Notes: generated by a model not told the origin, from the sequence alone. A stretch of 50,767 nt of DNA from CAYQTE01 sp964420285 (GCA_964420285.1 CAYQTE010000033.1:1-50767), one strand, 5' to 3'. Positions 41,922 to 50,738 are shown, counted from the stretch's first letter. Translations and numbers: made by a program.

Positions 41922-42331
41922 GGCGGCGGCCTGGCCTCCGTCCGGCTCATCTGCCAGACACCGATAACGATCAGCGCGATCCCGACCGCACGCATCGGGC
42001 CGATCCGCTCATGCAGCGAAGAAAACCGCCCAACCGCCGCCACCGTGACATAGCTGAGCGCCGTGATCGGCTGGGCGAAACTCAAATCCGCCTTGGCCAG
42101 CACGAGCATCCAGTTGAAGAATTGCGCAATCGCCAGCGCGATGGTCAAATGACACATCGGCTCGCGGATGACCGTCGCCAGCGTCGCCATCGCCCCGGCC
42201 GATTCCGGCACGCCCACCGTCGCCTGTTTCCATGTGAATTGCACGACGGTATCGAGGAAAATCGCCAGCCCAATTCCCGCCGGCACATAAAAACTCCGCC
42301 GCTTCCGAGTCCCAACTTGATCCAATGCCAT
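41918..42331 (-). CDS. SMR/EamA-like small membrane transporter, subunit 2
   Basis: A 137-residue four-helix membrane protein: AGIGLAIFLDTVVQFTWKQA, ALAIAQFFNWMLVLAKADLSFAQPITALSYVTVAAVGR, and MRAVGIALIVIGVW. The ADLSFAQPITALSYV stretch is close to that in SMR-like flippase halves. Coupled to subunit 1, it likely forms a heterodimer. An SD-like GAAGGA precedes the ATG. It begins the leftward operon through the GNAT protein and perhaps GH28. Confidence 0.8.
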   Translation of the reverse strand: MALDQVGTRKRRSFYVPAGIGLAIFLDTVVQFTWKQATVGVPESAGAMATLATVIREPMCHLTIALAIAQFFNWMLVLAKADLSFAQPITALSYVTVAAVGRFSSLHERIGPMRAVGIALIVIGVWQMSRTEARPPP

Positions 42332-42531
42332 GTCGATCCTTCTCGCTACGATGAGGGCAATTTAGGGCCGAAACGAGAAACATTCCAGTGGAAGTGACGA
42401 CCCACGGCGGCCGAGCGCGCATTGCGCTATCCGCGAGAGAAAGAACTGAACCGCCGAGAACACCAAGAAGAAAATTGCCGCCGAGGCGGCGAACTTTACC
42501 GCGCGCACTGCGTCCATCGGCAACAAATCGC

Positions 42532-43413
42532 CTATTTCGGCGCTTCACGCGCAGCCAATTCCGCCGCCGCACGCGCATCGGCTTTTTCTTCTGCTTCCGG
42601 CGGGCGGATGTAGAGCGGAGATAATGTCATCGCGTCAGCCCATTGCCCGGCCGCGGCCATTTGCGTGCCCAATTCACCCACCGCCGCCGCGCGGGCTCGC
42701 CAGAGCGATTGGTCGGTGACAATGACATCGCTGGCGACGGGAATCTCCGGCCGGTGATAGTCGAGCCCTTCCCCCAGCAGCCATACCGGCCGGGGGGAAC
42801 GAGCGAGCATTGCACTGAGGGTGTCCAGATGGGCCGCCTCGACTATTTCCATAGACCCGACTTGTCCCCTCCCCTTGTATCCGGGGGGAGGGTTAGGGTG
42901 GGGGTCGAGAGGCGTGGCTGCTAATGGGATTGAAGGATCAACCAGCACCGAAGAACCCCCACCCCGATCCTCCCCCTGAGTACAAGGGGAGGGGGAGATT
43001 GGGGTCACGCAGATTGGCCCGCCATGACTCTCAAACCTCGCCGTGAAGACTTGCCCGCGCTTGGCATCCAGCACCACGATCAGGTTCGTCGCCTCGGGCG
43101 GGGCGTTGCATGCCAGAACGCGGACGCTCGGCACCGCTACGATGCGCACTCCCGTCGCCAGCCACATGGTCTTGGCCACCGTCACCGCCAGACGCAAACC
43201 CGTAAACGAACCCGGCCCGATCGAGATGTACAACTCATTCACATCCCCCGGCCGCCAACCCTGCTGGCGGCAGAGCGCGTCCATCGTCACCACCAGCCGC
43301 GCCGCGTTGGCCAGCCCATGCTCGAACGTTTCTTCGGCCAGCAGCCGCCCATCAAGAAAGGCCGCCACCGACCCGACCCGCCCGCTGGTCTCTATCGCCA
43401 ATCCTTTGCCCAT
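42532..43413 (-). CDS. tsaB: tRNA threonylcarbamoyladenosine protein TsaB with repeat insertion
   Basis: TsaB partners TsaD to install t6A37 on ANN-reading tRNAs. The N-terminal ASKHA fold is clear: GLAIETSGRVGSVAAF, HGLANAARLVVTMD, YISIGPGSFTGLRLAVTVAKTMW. At about residues 137-187, after the VFTARFESHGG segment, an in-frame insertion of repeat-derived sequence occurs (SPSPCTQGED, then DPHPNPPPGYKGRG), translated from the inverted repeat at 42862-43004. Normal TsaB sequence resumes at VEAAHLDTLSAML. The protein is 293 residues against about 230 in typical TsaB. A TAAGAT box 6 bases before the ATG may mark a leaderless start. Confidence 0.9.
   Translation of the reverse strand: MGKGLAIETSGRVGSVAAFLDGRLLAEETFEHGLANAARLVVTMDALCRQQGWRPGDVNELYISIGPGSFTGLRLAVTVAKTMWLATGVRIVAVPSVRVLACNAPPEATNLIVVLDAKRGQVFTARFESHGGPICVTPISPSPCTQGEDRGGGSSVLVDPSIPLAATPLDPHPNPPPGYKGRGQVGSMEIVEAAHLDTLSAMLARSPRPVWLLGEGLDYHRPEIPVASDVIVTDQSLWRARAAAVGELGTQMAAAGQWADAMTLSPLYIRPPEAEEKADARAAAELAAREAPK
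42862..43004. repeat. GC-rich inverted repeat, copy inside tsaB
   Basis: Arms about 42862-42905 (contains CCCCTCCCCTTGTATCC) and about 42951-43004 (contains GAGTACAAGGGGAGGGGG) are imperfect inverse complements. Both arms are open in the tsaB frame. Confidence 0.75.
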
Positions 43414-43462
43414 CCATTTATCTTACTCGTAATCCTGATCTTCATCTTGCTCCGTCTTTGCG

Positions 43463-46400
43463 TTACGCCAGCCGCAGCACTTTCCTGCCTCCCACCAGCA
43501 CCATCACATACGCCACGACATACACCCACACCCACCCGACATCCATTTCCGCCAGCCGCGACGACATCGGCAGCCACTTCCAACCGCCGACAAACCGCAA
43601 CGGCGTCCAGAATGCCGCATAGCCCGGCTTCATCGGCGGAATGACGCGCACCTTCGTTATCGGCGCTGTCCCATTCACAACCAGCGCCGCCGGCGCAACC
43701 TTCTCGCCCAGCACGATCGTCGCCGACGTCGGTTCATGTCCCGCCGGCGTTACGTTCACGACGTACCTCCCGCTGGTTCCCGGCGGCGAATGAATCACCC
43801 ATGTCAATTCCTGCGCCGGCACGCCGCGGTCCAGATACGCCTGCAGATCGTTCACCGTCGCCTGCCGCGACAGATCGGGGGCCAGTTGCAATTGCCACGG
43901 CGCCTGCGGGTCAGGCTGCTGCTGCCGATAGAGAACCAGCAGGTTCTCCAGCGTTTGGCGCACCGGCGGGGGGGTTATGGCCAGCGGCGTCGTATCGTCC
44001 AGGACCAGCGGCGACGGGGTGTCGATCTTCACCGGCCGCTCGAAATCGCTGGCGACGGTTGCGACGATGCGCACCGACGCCCCGGCCGGCGGGCTGGCCG
44101 CCGCCGGATCGACCCGCGCCTTGAACCACATCACGCTGAGCACAACGGGCCCCAGGAGAATCCCCACCGGCACCATCGACGCCGCCATCAACCGCATCGG
44201 CACGCCGCCGGCCAAACGCGCCAAGATCGCCCGGCGCGCCGACCCGGCCGGCAGTTTGTTCGCCTGTCGATTCAATTCCGCCGCACGTTTCTTCACCTCG
44301 ACCAGCCGTGCCGAATCGGTCAGCCATTTCTCGCAGAGGAGCATCGCCACGCCCAACACGCAAGCCACGATTGCCACGGCCGCCGGTTTTCCCATCCAGC
44401 GAACCACCGGCCAGATCACCAGGTCCATCGCGTGCAGCGACGGCTCGGCAACGTCTGCCTGCGGCATCAGGAAATACGCCAGCAGATAGATGCCCCACGC
44501 GGCCGCAAAGACATTCCGCCATCGCGCCGCGGTCCGGTCCTTGCAGCCCGGTGGCGGCGGAATCAGTCTCGGTTCGACATGCGTGTCCGCCGGATCAACC
44601 GGTTTTGTCGCTGCATTCTCAGTCGCCGCGACATCGGCTGCCCGTTCGACACGGCCGTGATCACCGTCCACGCGAACGATTTCCCCATCGTGAAAGGTCC
44701 GCGTCGCCTCCGGCACCACGACGGCCGGCAATCCCATCTCCCGCGCCACCACCGCTCCGTGCGAGAGCGATCCGCCTCGTTCCAGGACCAGCGCGGCTGC
44801 GTTTACGAACAGCGGCGTCCACGATGGATCGGTGCTCGGGCACACCAGCACATATCCGCGCGCCGCCGGGCCGCCTTCGGTTGGTGAATGACGAACGAGC
44901 ACCGGCCCCGAAGCGATTCCGGCCGAAATCGCCAGCCCCGCTGTGCCGCCAGATCCGTTTGCCAGATGTGCCGCCGCGGGCTCGCCGAGGCCGGCAATCG
45001 CCGCATCGTCGATAAACCGCGGCAATTGGAGCTTCTCCTCGGCCCGGCGCTGGCGTTTGCGCTGCTCGATCAAGGCCAGTGGCGCGTAGCCGGTTCGCAA
45101 CACATCCAGCAATTCCTCTCGCGTCAGAAAGAAAATATCCTCGCCGATCGCCAATTTCCGCCCGGCCTCCAGTGCGACATCACGCAGAAGCTGGTATCCG
45201 AGCATGAGGTAATTCTTGCCGTCCTCGCGAAAGGCGATGCAGCGGCGCGACAGCTCGACATGCTCATCGAACCGCGTGCGCAGAGCCGCCGGTAGCGCCA
45301 GCCGCATCGACCGCATGCGATCGTCCACCGCCTGCGCGTGCAGTTGATGCCGCTGCATCGGGCCGGCGCCTTCGCTCATGCGGCCGGCCAGTTCACGCAC
45401 ATCGCCCGGCCGTTCGCGCCAACGCGGCGACGCCAGATCAAATTCACCGGCCGCCCGATGCCCGTGCTTCGCGAGCCACGCGTCCAGCGAGGCATTATCA
45501 CGGCCGGCCTCGAACAATTCTGCATCGGCCATGAGCGTCTCGTTGGGCGGCCCGCCGCTGGAAAGCAATTGCGACAGTGCCTCTGGATCGTCGTGCCAGA
45601 AATTCTCCGCCAGGAAATCCCGGAGGTGCGACATCGCCATTCCCGCGATCAGGCTGGGCAAAAGCGTCTGCGGCGCCAGCTCATCCATCACGCGTTTCTC
45701 ACGGCCGGTCCACAGATCGATCAACTCCCGGTTGCTCAGTCGCGACAAATCCATCGCCCGGCTGGATTCGGCATATTGCGCGATGGCGGGAAACACCTCA
45801 TTCCGCAGGCGCTTGTCGAAATCGGCGGATAACTTGACAAGGTTCGCCTCGACCTGCCGCAATTTCCGGCCGGCGGCCCAGCGAGCCCTGGCCGATCCGA
45901 CTGGAATCGTCGGCGGCGCCTCGCCCGCGCCGGGGTTGCTCTTAAGTTGTCCCGCGTCGTAGGCGAACGGGAAATCCGCGAAGAGCATCTCCGGTGCCCG
46001 CGAGGCATCCATGTAGATGCGCCCGGCGATGAGTTCGAGGAACCCGTCCCGATCCGCCGCCGGCGACGGCTCGAATCCCGCAACGCGGTACATCGCTCCA
46101 TAGCCGCCGCTCCCGGTCATGAACCGCCCGACCACGCTCCAGGTCAGCGGTGTGGGATGCGCGATCGTCTCGCCGAGATTGTGCAGTACCCACGGCCCGC
46201 GACCGGCCGACCGCTCGGATCGCAATCTCGCGATTGTGGCGGCGGTCAATTCGCACGCAGCCTGCATCTCCGGCCATGTGGTGATCGGGCGCGATTGCAG
46301 CAAATACAACTGATCTCCCGCGATGGCCCATTCGATATCCCGCGGCGAGCCGAAATGCTCTTCGACCTGCCGGCCCAATCGCCACAGAGTGTCCGCGTCG

Positions 46401-47164
46401 CGGGCGCTCAGGCACGGCCGGCGGCGGCGCTGATCGTCAACTGCTGTCGCCTGTTCATGCCCGGCGACGCGCTCGATCTTCTTGTCCGCAATGATTGCCG
46501 ATAGAACCCGGCCGGTTTGTCGATCGACGCGCAATTCGTCCGGCTGCACATCGCCCGAGACGACGGTTTCGCCCAGCCCCCAACTGGCCTCGATCAGCAT
46601 TTCGCCCGGCGAGCCATTGGGGTTGACCGTGAACAACACGCCGGCCGCCCGCGACGGAATCATCCGCTGCACGACAACGGCCATAGCGACGGCCGATATG
46701 TCGATCTTGTGCTCCGACAAATACGCCACGATTCGCGGCGATTTCAGGCTTGACCAGCAATTGGCGATGGCCCGCAGCAACGCTTCGTCCCCTTCGATAT
46801 CAAGGAACGTCTCGCACTGGCCGGCCATCGAAGCGCCCGCCGCGTCCTCGGCCGTGGCGCTTGAGCGCACCGCAACGAGCCCGCCTCCAATTTGCACGTA
46901 GGCGCGGCGAATCTCCTGGACAACTTCCAGCGGCAGATCGAGCGGTGCGTCAGAACCCTCACCCCGACCCTCTCCCTGTGTACAGGGCGAGGGGGAAGAA
47001 GCGCGCGATGTTGCCAGTCGATACGCGGCCGTTGTCAGTACGAATCCATCCGGCACGAGGAATCCGGCCCGGCACAATGCGCCGAGGCTCGCGCCTTTGC
47101 CGCCGACCAGGGCCACGTCGCGGCAATCGGAAAGCGGCAGAATGATCGGCCATGCGTCGATCAT
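43463..47164 (-). CDS. PEP synthase/rifampin-phosphotransferase-like enzyme fused to DUF106 (EMC3/Oxa1-like) membrane domain
   Basis: A 1233-residue fusion. Residues 1-300 are the PEP/pyruvate-binding ATP-grasp (LVGGKGASLGAL, VRSSATAEDAAGASMAGQ, SWGLGETVVSGDVQPDE, DIEWAI and QSRPIT). Residues about 320-760 are a helical/substrate domain, and about 765-850 the mobile phosphohistidine domain with His802 (LERGGSLSHGAVVAREMGLPAV). This order and size match rifampin phosphotransferase and PEP synthase-like proteins. From about 880 a membrane part begins: a helix pair, a basic coiled coil (RLVEVKKRAAELNRQANK), a helix (MRLMAASMVPVGILLGPVVLSVMW), an extracytoplasmic Pro-rich domain of about 190 residues, and a last helix (VGWVWVYVVAYVMVLVGGRKVLRL). 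That is the DUF106/EMC3 layout. A 20-residue repeat insertion sits at about 54-74. ATG 47164 overlaps the upstream stop. Confidence 0.88.
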   Translation of the reverse strand: MIDAWPIILPLSDCRDVALVGGKGASLGALCRAGFLVPDGFVLTTAAYRLATSRASSPSPCTQGEGRGEGSDAPLDLPLEVVQEIRRAYVQIGGGLVAVRSSATAEDAAGASMAGQCETFLDIEGDEALLRAIANCWSSLKSPRIVAYLSEHKIDISAVAMAVVVQRMIPSRAAGVLFTVNPNGSPGEMLIEASWGLGETVVSGDVQPDELRVDRQTGRVLSAIIADKKIERVAGHEQATAVDDQRRRRPCLSARDADTLWRLGRQVEEHFGSPRDIEWAIAGDQLYLLQSRPITTWPEMQAACELTAATIARLRSERSAGRGPWVLHNLGETIAHPTPLTWSVVGRFMTGSGGYGAMYRVAGFEPSPAADRDGFLELIAGRIYMDASRAPEMLFADFPFAYDAGQLKSNPGAGEAPPTIPVGSARARWAAGRKLRQVEANLVKLSADFDKRLRNEVFPAIAQYAESSRAMDLSRLSNRELIDLWTGREKRVMDELAPQTLLPSLIAGMAMSHLRDFLAENFWHDDPEALSQLLSSGGPPNETLMADAELFEAGRDNASLDAWLAKHGHRAAGEFDLASPRWRERPGDVRELAGRMSEGAGPMQRHQLHAQAVDDRMRSMRLALPAALRTRFDEHVELSRRCIAFREDGKNYLMLGYQLLRDVALEAGRKLAIGEDIFFLTREELLDVLRTGYAPLALIEQRKRQRRAEEKLQLPRFIDDAAIAGLGEPAAAHLANGSGGTAGLAISAGIASGPVLVRHSPTEGGPAARGYVLVCPSTDPSWTPLFVNAAALVLERGGSLSHGAVVAREMGLPAVVVPEATRTFHDGEIVRVDGDHGRVERAADVAATENAATKPVDPADTHVEPRLIPPPPGCKDRTAARWRNVFAAAWGIYLLAYFLMPQADVAEPSLHAMDLVIWPVVRWMGKPAAVAIVACVLGVAMLLCEKWLTDSARLVEVKKRAAELNRQANKLPAGSARRAILARLAGGVPMRLMAASMVPVGILLGPVVLSVMWFKARVDPAAASPPAGASVRIVATVASDFERPVKIDTPSPLVLDDTTPLAITPPPVRQTLENLLVLYRQQQPDPQAPWQLQLAPDLSRQATVNDLQAYLDRGVPAQELTWVIHSPPGTSGRYVVNVTPAGHEPTSATIVLGEKVAPAALVVNGTAPITKVRVIPPMKPGYAAFWTPLRFVGGWKWLPMSSRLAEMDVGWVWVYVVAYVMVLVGGRKVLRLA
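46952..47000. repeat. GC-rich repeat, single arm inside the fusion gene
   Basis: A half copy related to the arms at 20292-20343 and 42951-43004 (contains CTCTCCCTGTGTACAGGGCG). Translated on the minus strand it gives SPSPCTQGEGRGEG, the same frame as in tsaB. Confidence 0.75.
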
Positions 47165-48756
47165 GGCGCCTCCGTGCCGCTGAGGCATCGCAGGCCGCCG
47201 GATTGGCTGCCCACGATGACATGGCCATTGAGCACCTGTGGCGCCGACAGCGACAGCCCCGATGCCGCCGCGCCGGCGTCGTTGAGCATCGTGCGTTCAA
47301 GGACTGTGCCGGTTTTCGGGTCGAGTATGGCCAGGCATCCGTCGTTGGCGACAGCGTACAGTTGCGACCCGGTGAGGGCGCAGCCGGCCAAAACCGGGGC
47401 ATTGCCGCTGATGTGCGTGGTCCAAATCGGTTTGCCGTCACTAAGTGACAGGGCCGTCACCACGCCGGTGCGGGCTGGGCAATAGAGCATGCCGTCTCCC
47501 GAGGCGATCTCGCCGAGCACGGCATCGTCGAACGATTGTTGCCAACGGATCTTGCCGGTGTGTTTGTCCAGAGCCATCACTACGCCGACCGCGTCCGGCC
47601 GCGAGCGAACGAAATCGCCGTTGCCCCCGGCCGCGATGACCGTGTCGCCCGCCAGCGTGACAGCGCACAGGATCGGCTGTGAGACCGGCGTGCGCCAGGC
47701 GACGCGATTGAGGTGCCTGGCGGCCAATTCGTCGTCGGATTCGCTTCGGATGGCGACGATGGCACAGCCGTTGAATCCGGACCCGATGTAGACCACGCCG
47801 TCATCATCGATCGCCGGCGAGCTTTCCGGATCGTTGACCGGGACGCGGAAAATCTCGTGGCCGTCGCTGATGCGCACGCCGATGACGTGGCCGGGGTCAC
47901 CGATGGCTTTGCCGTCGGTGCCTTCAATGGCGCCACAGCCGACGGCGACGAAATCGCCGCGAATGGCGGGCGATGATTCGACGTGCAGCGAGGTCTTGTC
48001 CGACCAGAGCAAATGGCCGCTGGCGGCGTCGAAGCAGAGCAGGGCACAGTTGCGATCTTCGTGCAGGCCCTGGCCGATCAGGAGGAATTTGCCATCGTGC
48101 GTGATGGCGGGGGAACTGAAAAACGGTTTGAGCGGATCGTCGCCGTTGTCGGTGACCTGCCACAGCGGCTTGCCGGTTTGCGAATCCAGGCACGTCAGCA
48201 GTCCGGTGTAGCCGCCCAGGTCGTTCTGGCATCCGGCGGCATAAACTCGCGTCGGCGTGACGGCGGCGGTCGAGAGGAACATGGTGTCCTCGGGATGAAA
48301 GGTCCACATCGGTTTGAGCTTCATTGGCGATGCTCCGCCGCCGTACGATGTGCGGGCGAAATCGTGACCGAGGACCAGTGCCGCACCAAGATCGGCCGGG
48401 GCCGCGGGCGTGGTGGCAGCTACGGCAGATTGCTGGCGGGCGATGATATCCATTGCGATTTTCGACCAGTCGATGCGCGGTAAACCCGGCGCATCGGCGT
48501 GCGCGGCAGCTCGTCCGGCCGGCGCGTCCAGCAGCCAACACGCGACGCACGCCACGAGTGCAATGCCGGCGGTCCATGCCGCGGCCGCCACCGGCCGGCG
48601 CAGCACCAGCGCGACAAGCTGCCGCGGTCGCAGCACGATGGCCGCGACGCTGGTGATGGCGGCCAGAATGGTCGGCCACATTGCCGCGCCGGCCCCAACG
48701 AAAATCGGCACCACCGCCAAGGCGCCGCCGAACGAACTGTCAGTCGTTGCTGTCAC
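47161..48756 (-). CDS. membrane-anchored PQQ-type beta-propeller protein
   Basis: A 531-residue protein with two N-terminal hydrophobic segments (about 12-41 and 57-76) and a Pro/Ala-rich linker to residue 125. The rest is a beta-propeller of PQQ-like blades: repeated LDSQTGKPLWQV, FDAASGHLLWSDKT, LDKHTGKIRWQQS, LSLSDGKPIWTT, LDPKTGTVLERT. No PQQ-ligating Cys pair or dehydrogenase signature is seen, so it is more likely a scaffold (BamB-like fold) than a quinoprotein enzyme. A TAGAAT box 6 bases before GTG 48756 implies a leaderless mRNA. It ends with a 4-base overlap (ATGA) into the fusion gene. Confidence 0.86.
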   Translation of the reverse strand: MTATTDSSFGGALAVVPIFVGAGAAMWPTILAAITSVAAIVLRPRQLVALVLRRPVAAAAWTAGIALVACVACWLLDAPAGRAAAHADAPGLPRIDWSKIAMDIIARQQSAVAATTPAAPADLGAALVLGHDFARTSYGGGASPMKLKPMWTFHPEDTMFLSTAAVTPTRVYAAGCQNDLGGYTGLLTCLDSQTGKPLWQVTDNGDDPLKPFFSSPAITHDGKFLLIGQGLHEDRNCALLCFDAASGHLLWSDKTSLHVESSPAIRGDFVAVGCGAIEGTDGKAIGDPGHVIGVRISDGHEIFRVPVNDPESSPAIDDDGVVYIGSGFNGCAIVAIRSESDDELAARHLNRVAWRTPVSQPILCAVTLAGDTVIAAGGNGDFVRSRPDAVGVVMALDKHTGKIRWQQSFDDAVLGEIASGDGMLYCPARTGVVTALSLSDGKPIWTTHISGNAPVLAGCALTGSQLYAVANDGCLAILDPKTGTVLERTMLNDAGAAASGLSLSAPQVLNGHVIVGSQSGGLRCLSGTEAP

Positions 48757-48762
48757 GGCGAC

Positions 48763-48768
48763 ATTCTA
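48763..48768 (-). promoter_or_regulatory. -10 box implying leaderless propeller mRNA
   Basis: TAGAAT on the minus strand is 6 bases from the GTG start at 48756. A direct TTAAG repeat with 11-bp period (48782-48797) lies just upstream and could bind a regulator. Confidence 0.45.
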
Positions 48769-48944
48769 AGCAGGAGGCACATTAAGGTAACGTTAAGTGC
48801 GCGACGTTTGCGATCACGTCCGATAGGTGACCTGCTCCGACTTCGGCGACTTTCGCGAATTTCAGCCATCCTTCATGGCCGATAGGCGGTCACTGCGGTA
48901 TTGTCAGCCAGGGGATGGCCCGTTTTGCGTAAAGGACACATGGC

Positions 48945-50738
48945 ATGATGCATGGAAAGAAACACGAGCGGCGTCGAATGATCGATCTTTTGTCTCGTTT
49001 GGCGAGTGTGCGCTCCCCGCGATCCAACGGCGCATCGGCCGCCAGGCAGTTTGAAACACTCGAAGCCCGGCGGCTGCTTTCCTATGCCACGATCGTCGAT
49101 CTGGGCACGTTGGCCGGCGGATCGACCAGCTTTGCCGAAGCCATCAACGATTCCGGACAGGTGGCCGGATATTCCGATAACGGCAACGGCGACAATCACG
49201 CCTTTCTCTATAGCAACGGCGCGATGACCGATCTGGGCACGCTGGGCGGTTATGCCAACAGCTATGGCTTCGCCATCAACGCCTCCGGTGAGGTGGCCGG
49301 CGACTCGGACAACGGCATCGGCACGGGTGACATCGATGGCCTTGGGTTCACGAGCGCCAACGGCCACATGACCCAGCTCAATCCGCTGGGCGGCGGCGGG
49401 ACATTTGTTGATGCCAACGCCATCAATTCCAGCGGCCAGGTGGCCGGAAGTTCGGGCGTGAATTACGACGAGGAAACGCACGCCGTGATCTTCAGCGGCG
49501 GCTCGCCCAGCGATCTGGGCACGCTTGGCACTCTCTACAGCAGCAGCTACGCGCACGGCATCAACGACTCGGGCACGGCTGTCGGGTGGGTCGAGGTTGC
49601 GGTATCCGGCCAGGCCGCCAACCAGGATCGCGCCTTTGTCTACTCAGGTGGTGGAATGAGTTCTCTTGGCACGCTCGGCGGACTCCAGAGCTACGCCTAC
49701 GCCATCAACAATTCCGGGCAGATCGTGGGCTATTCCGACACGTCGACCTCCGGCGTCGAAAACGCGTTCCTCTATTCCAATGGCACGATGACCGATCTGG
49801 ACACCGTCAACTCGGGCTACAGCAAGGCGCTGGCGATCAACGCCTCCGGCGAGGCCGTCGGATATGCCGAGCCCTGGGCCTCCGACGCGGCCGGCGGCGG
49901 CTATGCCAGCGGCAACACGCTCAACATCGACGCCGTCTCCTTCTACAGCGGGACGATGACCGATTTGAACAGCCTGATCGATCCGTCGCTTGGCTGGACG
50001 CTGGAATCGGCGCAGGGAGTCAACGCCAGCGGCCAGATCGTCGGCTACGGCGTCATCAACGGGAATACGCACGCATTCTTGCTGACTCCCGCAAGTCAAA
50101 GCGGAGCCGGCTTTGCCACGCTCACCAGCGGCAACCTCCTGGTCGAGGGAACCAGCGGCGACGATGTGATCACCTTGCAAACCGACGGCAGCGGCAATCT
50201 GACGGCCACGCTCAACGGCGTGACCTCGCAGAATTTCACCGTTTCGCAAATCACCTCCGTCGATGTCGAAGCCGGCGCCGGCAACGACTCGGTCACCATC
50301 GAATCCAGCATGCCCGCAACCCTCGGCGTCAGCGTCCAGGGCGGACCTGGCGATGACACTGTCGTGGGCGGACCCGGCAACGACACCATCGGCGGCGGAG
50401 CCGGCAATGACAGCCTCTCCGGCGGACCCGGCGACGATTCGATCAAGGGCGGGGCGGGAGATGACACGCTCGCCGGTGGAAAAGGCAATGACACCCTCTT
50501 CGGCAGCCTCGGCAATGACCTGCTGCGCGGCGGACTGGGTGACGATTCCCTCAATGGCGGCGCCGGCACCAACCAGCTCTACGGCGGCCAGGGCAACAAC
50601 ACGTTCTACTGCGTCAACGGAACCGACGACCAGATCTTCGCCGGCGCCGCGACGAACGACAGTCTCATTTACGGCACCAACGACAATTACATCATCGAAA
50701 GCGGCGCCATCGCGCCGGGGAATATCACGCTGGCCTAG
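48945..50738 (+). CDS. secreted HAF-repeat and RTX calcium-binding surface protein
   Basis: A 597-residue exported protein. The N-terminus has the planctomycete motif FETLEARRLLS (about 36-46) after a basic start, then about six HAF-type repeats through residue 380 (LGTLGGYANSYGFAINASGEVAGDS, LGTLGGLQSYAYAINNSGQIVGYS, AFLYSNGTMTDL). From about 465 on, glycine-rich nonapeptide repeats of RTX type (GGPGDDTVVGGPGNDTI, GGAGNDSLSGGPGDDSI) bind calcium and fold outside the cell. ATG 48948 is an alternative start. It is the last gene in the window; no matching type I secretion system is visible. Confidence 0.9.
   Translation: MMHGKKHERRRMIDLLSRLASVRSPRSNGASAARQFETLEARRLLSYATIVDLGTLAGGSTSFAEAINDSGQVAGYSDNGNGDNHAFLYSNGAMTDLGTLGGYANSYGFAINASGEVAGDSDNGIGTGDIDGLGFTSANGHMTQLNPLGGGGTFVDANAINSSGQVAGSSGVNYDEETHAVIFSGGSPSDLGTLGTLYSSSYAHGINDSGTAVGWVEVAVSGQAANQDRAFVYSGGGMSSLGTLGGLQSYAYAINNSGQIVGYSDTSTSGVENAFLYSNGTMTDLDTVNSGYSKALAINASGEAVGYAEPWASDAAGGGYASGNTLNIDAVSFYSGTMTDLNSLIDPSLGWTLESAQGVNASGQIVGYGVINGNTHAFLLTPASQSGAGFATLTSGNLLVEGTSGDDVITLQTDGSGNLTATLNGVTSQNFTVSQITSVDVEAGAGNDSVTIESSMPATLGVSVQGGPGDDTVVGGPGNDTIGGGAGNDSLSGGPGDDSIKGGAGDDTLAGGKGNDTLFGSLGNDLLRGGLGDDSLNGGAGTNQLYGGQGNNTFYCVNGTDDQIFAGAATNDSLIYGTNDNYIIESGAIAPGNITLA

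Noticed and set aside
42440..42480. Possible third copy of the AACCGCAAAG repeat (GAACCGCCGAGAACACCAAG)
   Set aside because: Only one short, diverged arm is seen and no inverted partner, so I do not count it.
48782..48797. Direct TTAAG repeat with an 11-bp period, reminiscent of PhoP/PhoB-type boxes
   Set aside because: Only two short units and no supporting phosphate genes; kept as a note, not a feature.
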